From: Bacteroidales bacterium UBA5342
GTDB taxonomy: Bacteria; Bacteroidota; Bacteroidia; Bacteroidales; UBA5342
DNA: 18,651 bases
NCBI GenBank assembly: GCA_002408065.1
Contig: DHQI01000105.1
Location: 30,952 to 49,602, forward strand
Direction of reading: 5' to 3'
Positions within the stretch are counted from its first letter, which is position 1. Each line of letters begins with the position of its first letter. The position numbers and the translations under genes were made by a program. The notes below the pieces were generated by a model. It saw only the letters and a list, made by a program, of their open reading frames with translations, did not search any database and was not told the DNA's origin. Shown here one piece after another: positions 1 to 5,639 of this stretch.

Positions 1-44
1 GGTATTGGAATTTGTGATTTTAGTAATTGAAAGTTTAACGAAGT

Positions 45-111
45 GTTTGGACGAGAGAGTTTTTTTTACCGGGAGTGCTACTTTAAGTCGCGCCCCCGGT
101 AATAAAACAAA
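45..111 (+). repeat. REP-like hairpin repeat, copy 1
   Basis: A 13-base motif GTTTGGACGAGAG (45-57) is followed by a T-run and an imperfect hairpin. Positions 68-78 pair with 90-100 over 11 positions, with one A/C mismatch (74 with 94) and one G-T wobble; the loop contains ACTTTAAGT. The tail AATAAAACAAA (101-111) belongs to the repeat. Positions 70-111 match the reverse complement of 1918-1959 at 37 of 42 positions by my hand alignment. The 13-base motif recurs at 1902-1914 in the same, not inverted, orientation. Size and structure resemble REP/BIME-type elements, but family membership is inference. The open frame across this stretch is not a believable gene. Confidence 0.6.
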
Positions 112-206
112 AGTGGAAAGAAAAATGCTTAATAAAACAGAAAATCGGAAAGATGTATTGCCACAAATACAAATAAGTGGTAGGTTTGCAATCTAATTAT
201 TGATAC

Positions 207-1502
207 ATGGAAACTTTAGAAGTATTAAAAGAAATCATATTAGATAATCAGAATCAAGATCTTTTTGTTGGAAGTAAGCGGGAAATCCAGTTTTTTTCGA
301 TCAAAGGCAAAGCTTCTATATTTATCGGTGTACGCCGTTGTGGCAAATCAACATTATTGCATCAAAAAATAGAGAAACTGAAAGAAGAAGGGAAAAAGGA
401 ACAAATTCTATATGTTAATTTTTTCGATGATCGTTTGCTGGATGTACGGGCAGGAAATCTAAATTTGATTTTGGAAGCCTATTATTCGCTATACCCGCAA
501 AACAAAGAGGAGAAAAAATACATATTTCTCGATGAACTGCAGGAGTGTTTGAATTGGGAAGCATTTATCGATCGTGTATTGAGAACTGAGAATACAGAGG
601 TTTATATCTCAGGTTCTTCAGCCAAATTGTTGTCCAATGAGATTGCTACTCAGATGCGGGGGCGTTCATTAAGTTATGAACTGTTTCCTTTTTCATTTAA
701 GGAATATCTGGATTATTTTCAACAAGACTATGATACCTTGACGTCCTCTGTCAGGCATCAGTTGCAGTTTTATTATAACCAGTATTTTGAGAATGGAGCT
801 TTCCCCGAAGTTGCAGATCTAGATCGCACGCTAAGGGTAAAAATTCATCAGGAATATTTTAAGACAATAGTGTACCGCGATGTGATAGAGCGTTTTGATT
901 CTAATCATCCTAAGGCAACCATGCAGTTGGCGCATCGGTTATTGGCGTCTGTGTCTTCATTGTATTCTATCAATAGGATGACCGAATACCTGAAATCTTT
1001 GGGTTATAAGGTCAGCAAAGATTTTGTGTCCGAATGTATCACTTGGTTCGAGGATGCTTATTTACTGTATTCGGTAAAAAAGTATGATTTGTCGGAGAGC
1101 AAGCAAAATGTAAATCCCAAAAAGATTTATTGTGTCGATCACGCTTTGGTCAATTCTATTTGTGCTATGAAAACCGAAAATAGAGGCTATCTTTTAGAAA
1201 ATATTGTTTTCATGCACATCCGGCGTTTTGTTGAAAATGTCTTTTATTACCGAACAAAAAAAGGGCATGAAGTTGATTTCTATTATCGGGCAGATGATGG
1301 CAGGCAGGTTCTGACACAGGTGAGTTGGGATATGTCTGATGAAAAAACGGCCAAACGAGAAATACGGGCTCTGGAACAAGCTATGGAAGAATTGAAGCAG
1401 AAAGAAGCCACAATTGTTACAGCAAGCAGTTCCGAACTCATTACATCTGGAGATAAAACGATACGGCTAGTTCCGGTATGGAAATATTTGTTGGAAGGCT
1501 AA
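207..1502 (+). CDS. AAA ATPase with C-terminal DUF4143 domain
   Basis: This is a 431-residue protein of the AAA_14 plus DUF4143 family, cytoplasmic P-loop ATPases common in multiple copies in Bacteroidota and of unknown cellular role. Walker A is GVRRCGKST (41-49, Lys47). Walker B is YIFLDE (105-110). A conserved YISGSSAKLL segment (133-142) follows and fits the sensor strand, then RGRSLSYELFPFSFKEYL (151-168), a hallmark of this family. DUF4143 covers roughly residues 200-400 and includes a GHEVDF motif near residue 355. In relatives this motif lies in a nuclease-like fold and is followed by a strand ending in Lys; here the equivalent strand reads LTQVSWDM, so that Lys seems absent. The ATG at 207 is the first sensible start; no Shine-Dalgarno is seen. 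The gene stands alone, bracketed by inverted hairpin repeats, which hints at exchange by recombination. Family assignment is confident; function is unknown. Confidence 0.85.
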   Translation: METLEVLKEIILDNQNQDLFVGSKREIQFFSIKGKASIFIGVRRCGKSTLLHQKIEKLKEEGKKEQILYVNFFDDRLLDVRAGNLNLILEAYYSLYPQNKEEKKYIFLDELQECLNWEAFIDRVLRTENTEVYISGSSAKLLSNEIATQMRGRSLSYELFPFSFKEYLDYFQQDYDTLTSSVRHQLQFYYNQYFENGAFPEVADLDRTLRVKIHQEYFKTIVYRDVIERFDSNHPKATMQLAHRLLASVSSLYSINRMTEYLKSLGYKVSKDFVSECITWFEDAYLLYSVKKYDLSESKQNVNPKKIYCVDHALVNSICAMKTENRGYLLENIVFMHIRRFVENVFYYRTKKGHEVDFYYRADDGRQVLTQVSWDMSDEKTAKREIRALEQAMEELKQKEATIVTASSSELITSGDKTIRLVPVWKYLLEG

Positions 1503-1791
1503 CAAAAGAAATACTTCCTATTGGGGATATGGTTTAAGTATGGCTTAAAGTGGTGTAGGCCTGATTTTCCAGATAGTGTGTCGAATTTGATGTTGCAAAA
1601 AAAGGAGCATTTTTGAAAATCATGAAGCGATGCACTGAGCATAGTCAAAATGTGGTTTAAAAACAGTTTTATACAGGAATTTGGAGTTCAAAATATTCAG
1701 CCAAAAGCAGAACATTAAATGGCTCCCCTATCTTAAAGAGCTAAGATCCCGTTTGTCAGTTTTATGTGTTCTGTTTGACGGCTATATTTTT
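1503..1791. other. Intergenic stretch without recognised gene
   Basis: There are about 290 bases after the ATPase with stop codons in all frames and no RNA gene that I can recognise. No clear rho-independent terminator follows the ATPase stop. Together with the hairpins further on it gives a gene-free tract of about 500 bp, the longest in the window, consistent with an accumulation of repeats or a decayed element. I could not identify any parent element. Confidence 0.5.
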
Positions 1792-1838
1792 AATCCTGAA
1801 AGGATTCAACTTGAATAACCACGGGTGCAGCCCGTGGT
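1792..1838. repeat. Twin hairpin, REP-like (ACCACGGG stem)
   Basis: Two small inverted repeats lie 11 bases apart. The first is AATCC-TGAAA-GGATT (1792-1806). The second is ACCACGGG (1818-1825), loop TGCAG, CCCGTGGT (1831-1838), a perfect 8-bp GC-rich stem in otherwise AT-rich DNA. The core CCACGGGTGCAGCCCGTGG looks like dispersed palindromic units I associate with IS200/IS605-related (RAYT) transposases in Bacteroidota and other phyla; that is recollection, not a search. No transposase gene is present, so any mobilisation would be in trans. Confidence 0.5.
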
Positions 1839-1901
1839 GTAAAGTCGTGGTAAAATCTAAACGCGTACCGAAGGTCTTATTGTGTAATAGATTTTATTAG
1901 C

Positions 1902-1961
1902 GTTTGGACGAGAGGGCTTTGTTTTATTACTTGGGGCGCGACTTAGAGCCGCACTCCCGAC
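1902..1961 (-). repeat. REP-like hairpin repeat, copy 2 (inverted)
   Basis: This is the second copy of the element at 45-111. The flank GTTTGGACGAGAG (1902-1914) is identical and in direct orientation. The hairpin part (1918-1959) matches copy 1 only as its reverse complement (37 of 42 positions). The stem is 1933-1939 with 1951-1957, containing one mismatch and one wobble. Compared with copy 1, the hairpin is therefore flipped relative to the flank. The GC-rich ends are CGCGACTTAGAGCCGC-like, within the bases at 1937-1952. It lies just beyond the terminator of the DUF898 gene. Confidence 0.6.
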
Positions 1962-1964
1962 AAC

Positions 1965-1994
1965 AAAAAAGGGATAGCCTAAAAACCATCCCTT
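1965..1994 (-). terminator. Rho-independent terminator of the DUF898 gene
   Basis: On the minus strand, AAGGGAT (1994-1988) pairs with ATCCCTT (1975-1969), with a 12-base loop. Transcription then runs into a U-tract (the A-run at 1965-1970 on the plus strand). It begins 25 bases after the stop codon at 2019. Confidence 0.75.
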
Positions 1995-2018
1995 CATCAT
2001 CTTCATATTTCTTAGTAC

Positions 2019-2957
2019 TTATGCTTCTACATCTTCAATAGAAGTTTGACCAATTAACTTACGGCCTACTTTGGCCACCATCCAAGGATAATATAATCCT
2101 AATGTTATGAGGGTAAGTAATGTTTGTCCCCAGATGAGCAGGAAGCTTGGGATAGGGTCAAAGGCGTAACTGAAGCGTTTCTTTACTATGCCTTCTGTAT
2201 CATAAGCCACGGTTCTGTTGACGAAGTACTGGTAAAGACGTAGGTAAGCAAATGGGGCATAAATACCCATTGAAACAAGAGATAAAAATATTTCGATAAA
2301 AATTTTACCTATCGAATTCCAGAATTTTGTTTCCCATTTGATGCTATAGTCTTTATAGGTGAAATCCACCATCCATTTATACATAAAGTAATAGAAAGGA
2401 ATAATGAGAATAAAGAATACGAGTTGACTAATGACGACCCAAAGGATTGGGTTACCGCCACTACTTGTATCCATATGTGTAGCGCTAAGGTAGCCAAATA
2501 AGAATGCTGGTATATAGATGATAAGTAGTAAGATAAGTAATACCCAGCCTTTGCCTGCAAAATCAAAGGGCTGGCCTTTAAATTTTGTGTGTTGCGCAAA
2601 ATATTTTTGAATATCGCGAATAAACCATGGCATGTAGATGGTAAGCGTGACGATAGAAAGCACTACGCCTAATAGTATTTTACCAATAAAAGAGCCAAAT
2701 TTACCCTCAAACACCAAAGCTTCGCCTTCCAATGTGATGCTGTTAATGAACAGTTTAGCGACGAAGTAGGTGAGAACCAGTCCAATGAGTAGCGAGGTGT
2801 ACAAACCGATAATGGGTAAGATGCTGCTTGTTTCTCCACCGCTTTTACTTAAGAGAGAAAAGGATACAAGGTAAGGAACGCCAACGATTACATAAATGAG
2901 GATCCATAAAGGTAGGAACTTTTTGCCCGTCAGGGTAAAATCAAAATTTTGTTTCAT
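2019..2957 (-). CDS. DUF898/YjgN-like integral membrane protein
   Basis: This is a 312-residue polytopic inner-membrane protein. Hydrophobic segments lie at about 13-35, 47-70, 88-110, 138-158, 170-192, 215-236 and 272-292. It carries the DUF898 (YjgN) signature, a repeated helix ending in a Gly/Ile-Tyr-x-Pro-Trp motif followed by a basic amphipathic stretch. The copies are SFIGKILLGVVLSIVTLTIY (89-108, then MPWF), NSIGKIFIEIFLSLVSMGIY (214-233, then APFA) and a shortened third copy TLLTLITLGLYYPWM (279-293). The N-terminal FDFTLTGKKF also fits the family's opening. The molecular function of YjgN proteins is not established. The ATG at 2957 is supported by a TATATTTG box 26 bases upstream and there is a clear terminator downstream, so it is probably a single-gene unit. 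Family call good, role unknown. Confidence 0.75.
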   Translation of the reverse strand: MKQNFDFTLTGKKFLPLWILIYVIVGVPYLVSFSLLSKSGGETSSILPIIGLYTSLLIGLVLTYFVAKLFINSITLEGEALVFEGKFGSFIGKILLGVVLSIVTLTIYMPWFIRDIQKYFAQHTKFKGQPFDFAGKGWVLLILLLIIYIPAFLFGYLSATHMDTSSGGNPILWVVISQLVFFILIIPFYYFMYKWMVDFTYKDYSIKWETKFWNSIGKIFIEIFLSLVSMGIYAPFAYLRLYQYFVNRTVAYDTEGIVKKRFSYAFDPIPSFLLIWGQTLLTLITLGLYYPWMVAKVGRKLIGQTSIEDVEA

Positions 2958-2982
2958 AATGGTTTGTATTAGTTAAGGGCTT

Positions 2983-2990
2983 CAAATATA
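2983..2990 (-). promoter_or_regulatory. -7 promoter box of the DUF898 gene
   Basis: TATATTTG on the minus strand matches the Bacteroidota -7 consensus TAnnTTTG and lies 26 bases before the ATG. The 13 bases TATATTTGAAGCC are identical to those at the ROK kinase promoter (9310-9322). No clear TTTG -33 element is visible; a 16-bp palindrome (3013-3028) lies about where it would be. Confidence 0.55.
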
Positions 2991-3257
2991 GTCTTTTTGT
3001 TTTTAATGCTTGTTCTTAAGCTTAAGAAACAGAAAGATATTAACATTTGTAAAGAGAAAACTATTGTCGGAATGGTAAATCGGAGGAGGCACTTTGATGG
3101 CGATCATTATTCTGGGGCTTATTGTTCTTATTAGCGAACGGAAGTTTTCAGTATTTTAGCTACGGGCGGAGGCCTTAACCTGTTTGCGTGGAAATAGACT
3201 CCCCCCCCCAAAAAAAAATTAAATGGAAGGGGGGAGGCGAAGCTTTTGAGCTTGGCA
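2991..3257. other. Intergenic region between DUF898 gene and rnr
   Basis: This is about 270 bases with no long gene. It holds a perfect palindrome TTCTTAAGCTTAAGAA (3013-3028), and a 20-codon open frame (3097-3159, plus strand) preceded by GGAGGAGG. It also has a homopolymer pair C9 (3201-3209) and A9 (3210-3218), whose C-run can pair with GGGGGGAG (3229-3236), and a short hairpin AAGCT-TTTG-AGCTT (3240-3253) just after the rnr stop. The latter two may form an unusual 3' end for the rnr transcript, but the order of elements is not a textbook terminator. Confidence 0.4.
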
Positions 3258-5408
3258 TTAGCTCAGTATTTTATCTAAAAACAAGAAGTCCAGTTGTTTT
3301 TTTTGTACATCAGCGCGGAGTATTTCTACGGTGACTTCATCGCCCAGACGGTATTCGGTGCCGTAGCGGCGCCCTTTGAGGCAATAGTTTTCTTCATCAT
3401 AGAAATAAAAGTCATCCTGAAGATCGCGCATAGCTACCAAACCTTCGCACCCGTTGGCTTTAAGTTCTACAAAGAAACCAAAGTTGGTCACCCCGGAAAT
3501 GATGCCATCAAAGACTTGCCCTATCTTGTCCGACATAAACTCCACCTGTTTGAATTTGATGGAAGCGCGTTCAGCATCCGCAGCTAGTTGTTCGCGTTGA
3601 GAGCAGTGTTTGCATTGTTCCTCCAGTTGGGCTTCGTCGGCTGATTTGCCACCATCCAGGTAGTGTTGTAGCAGGCGGTGCACCATCATATCGGGGTAGC
3701 GGCGTATGGGCGAGGTAAAGTGTGAGTAGTGATCAAAGGCCAGTCCGTAATGTCCTATATTATAGGCGGAATAGACCGCTTTCGACATTGTGCGAATGGC
3801 CACTGTCTCAATAAGGTTTTGTTCGTTCGTGCCTTTTACCTTGCCCAGCATGCTGTTTATCGAAGCTGAAACATTTTTGTTCTCACCAGCTCCCAGTTGA
3901 TAACCAAAGCGTTTCACAAAAGCTTTTAGTTGATCAAATTTATCGGGATCAGGCTCGGCATGTATGCGGTATATAAAAGCTTTGACTTTTTCTTCATTTT
4001 TCTTTTTGCCTATAAACTCGGCCACGGTGCGATTAGCCAATAACATCAGTTCCTCTATGAGTTTGTTGGCTTCTTTACTTTCTTTAAATTTAACGGCCAG
4101 AGGCTTGCCATTCTCGTCGATGTCAAATTTCACCTCTATGCGGTCAAAATTGATGGCCCCGTGAGCAAAACGTTTCTTTGTCAGGTTTTTGGCTATGCCG
4201 TTCAGTGTTTTGAGCTCTTCGGCTAAATCCCCTACGCCCAGCTCTATAATGTCCTGCGCTTGCTCATAAGAAAAACGGCGATCCGAGTGTATGATGGTGC
4301 GTCCTATCCAGGAGTCTTTCACTTCACCTTGGCTGTTCATCTTGAAAACTACCGAAAAAGTCAGCTTGTCCTCGTCAGGGCGCAGCGAACAGATAAAGTT
4401 AGAGATATGCTCGGGAAGCATTGGTACTACACGGTCTACTAAATAAACAGATGTAGCACGGTTATATCCTTCTTCGTCCAGTTCTGTGTCAGGTTTCACA
4501 TAGTGAGTGACGTCGGCTATGTGTACGCCTACCTCCCAGAGGTCGTCTTCCAATTGCTTGAGCGATATGGCGTCGTCAAAATCTTTGGCGTCAGCAGGGT
4601 CGATGGTAAAGGTGGTAACAGCGCGCATGTCGCGGCGCTTGCCTAACTCTTCTTCTATTCCGGCTCTTATGCTTGAAGCGGCCTTTTCCAGTTCTTCTGG
4701 GTAAGAGTAGGGCAAGCCAAACTCGGCAAGGATAGCATGTATCTCCGCATCGTTATCTCCTGAATTGCCTAATACATCGATTACTTTACCAAAGGGATTT
4801 TTGGCGCCGGAGGGCCAGTCGGTGACTAAAACGGTGACTTTTTGCTTGTCTTCGGCGTATTTAAGCTTTTCAAATGGAATAAAGATATCGGTTGCCAGTT
4901 TGCGGGATTCGGATACAAAAAAAGCATTTTTGCCTGCCAGCTGTATGGTACCTACGTACGGCTCTTTGCTGCGTTCTATCACCTCCAGTATTTCACCTTC
5001 TTGCGGACGACCACTGCGTTTAGCGTGTTGCAGTACTTTTACATAGTCGCCGTTGAGAGCTTGGTTGGTGTAGCGTTCGTTGATCAATATTTCGTCGCCG
5101 CCATCGTCTGGTCTTACCCATGCTGTGCCACGGTCGCGTCGCATATAGCCGCTAATAGTGCCTCCGGTCATTTGTATCATACGATATTTACCGGGTGATA
5201 TTTCTTGTAATCGTTCTTCTTTAGCGAGTTGGAAGAGTATCTCTATGGCCCACTTCTTTTCATTCGCCTTTTTTAGTCCTAACAGACGGGCAACTTGTTT
5301 GTAATTAAGGGGCTTTTTAGGATTGAGTTGGAATGTTTTTAGGATGTTTTGTTGCAAAATGCGTTTTAACTCCTTACGATTTTTACCGTTCTTTTTTTTG
5401 TCTTGCAT
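3258..5408 (-). CDS. rnr: Ribonuclease R (RNase II/RNB family exoribonuclease)
   Basis: This is a processive 3'-5' hydrolytic exoribonuclease that degrades structured RNA, mRNA fragments and defective rRNA in the cytoplasm. It has 716 residues from the ATG at 5408. Order of domains: basic N-terminal helix-turn-helix-like region (about 1-75), two cold-shock/OB domains (about 80-235), the RNB catalytic domain (about 250-590) and a C-terminal S1 domain starting around FDGIISGVTNFGFFVEL. Metal-binding Asp270, Asp276, Asp278 and Asp279 (DPADAKDFDD) have the spacing of the E. coli Asp272/278/280/281 set. HYSHFTSPIRRYPDMMVHR fits the RNB family signature. The protein stops soon after S1 and lacks the long Lys-rich tail of E. 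coli RNase R (813 residues). An in-frame TTG nine codons upstream is possible, but ATG is preferred. Confidence 0.95.
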   Translation of the reverse strand: MQDKKKNGKNRKELKRILQQNILKTFQLNPKKPLNYKQVARLLGLKKANEKKWAIEILFQLAKEERLQEISPGKYRMIQMTGGTISGYMRRDRGTAWVRPDDGGDEILINERYTNQALNGDYVKVLQHAKRSGRPQEGEILEVIERSKEPYVGTIQLAGKNAFFVSESRKLATDIFIPFEKLKYAEDKQKVTVLVTDWPSGAKNPFGKVIDVLGNSGDNDAEIHAILAEFGLPYSYPEELEKAASSIRAGIEEELGKRRDMRAVTTFTIDPADAKDFDDAISLKQLEDDLWEVGVHIADVTHYVKPDTELDEEGYNRATSVYLVDRVVPMLPEHISNFICSLRPDEDKLTFSVVFKMNSQGEVKDSWIGRTIIHSDRRFSYEQAQDIIELGVGDLAEELKTLNGIAKNLTKKRFAHGAINFDRIEVKFDIDENGKPLAVKFKESKEANKLIEELMLLANRTVAEFIGKKKNEEKVKAFIYRIHAEPDPDKFDQLKAFVKRFGYQLGAGENKNVSASINSMLGKVKGTNEQNLIETVAIRTMSKAVYSAYNIGHYGLAFDHYSHFTSPIRRYPDMMVHRLLQHYLDGGKSADEAQLEEQCKHCSQREQLAADAERASIKFKQVEFMSDKIGQVFDGIISGVTNFGFFVELKANGCEGLVAMRDLQDDFYFYDEENYCLKGRRYGTEYRLGDEVTVEILRADVQKKQLDFLFLDKILS

Positions 5409-5488
5409 GTGTTGGTTGTTTGCTGTGGCCTGCAATCGCTGTGTTTGTTTAAACCTTAGCTATTGGTAATGTGCAAAAGCAGTTTGTA

Positions 5489-5496
5489 CAAAGATA
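5489..5496 (-). promoter_or_regulatory. Putative -7 promoter box of rnr
   Basis: TATCTTTG on the minus strand fits TAnnTTTG and lies about 80 bases before the rnr ATG. No convincing -33 TTTG is seen at the usual distance. Confidence 0.45.
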
Positions 5497-5639
5497 GTGA
5501 CATGTTTTTCATACACTAATACAATCAAAACAATTTATCGGGTATTTAGTTCTTGAAGTAATGCTAAGGATCAATTGTAAAGCTTTTCTGTGACAATAAG
5601 CTTATCCCGGACTCAGGTTTTTAGGTTTAAAAATAAATT

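Noticed and set aside
5..196. Open frame of 63 codons at the window start
   Set aside because: It runs through the REP-like hairpin repeat, has no family features and no promoter or typical codon pattern.
4842..5198. 118-codon open frame opposite rnr
   Set aside because: It lies on the opposite strand within the conserved RNase R coding sequence, and its translation has no recognisable domain.
5579..5602. Imperfect inverted repeat TAAAGCTT / AAGCTTA upstream of the kinase
   Set aside because: It is short, AT-rich and of a kind expected by chance in this composition; it has no placement relative to a clear promoter.
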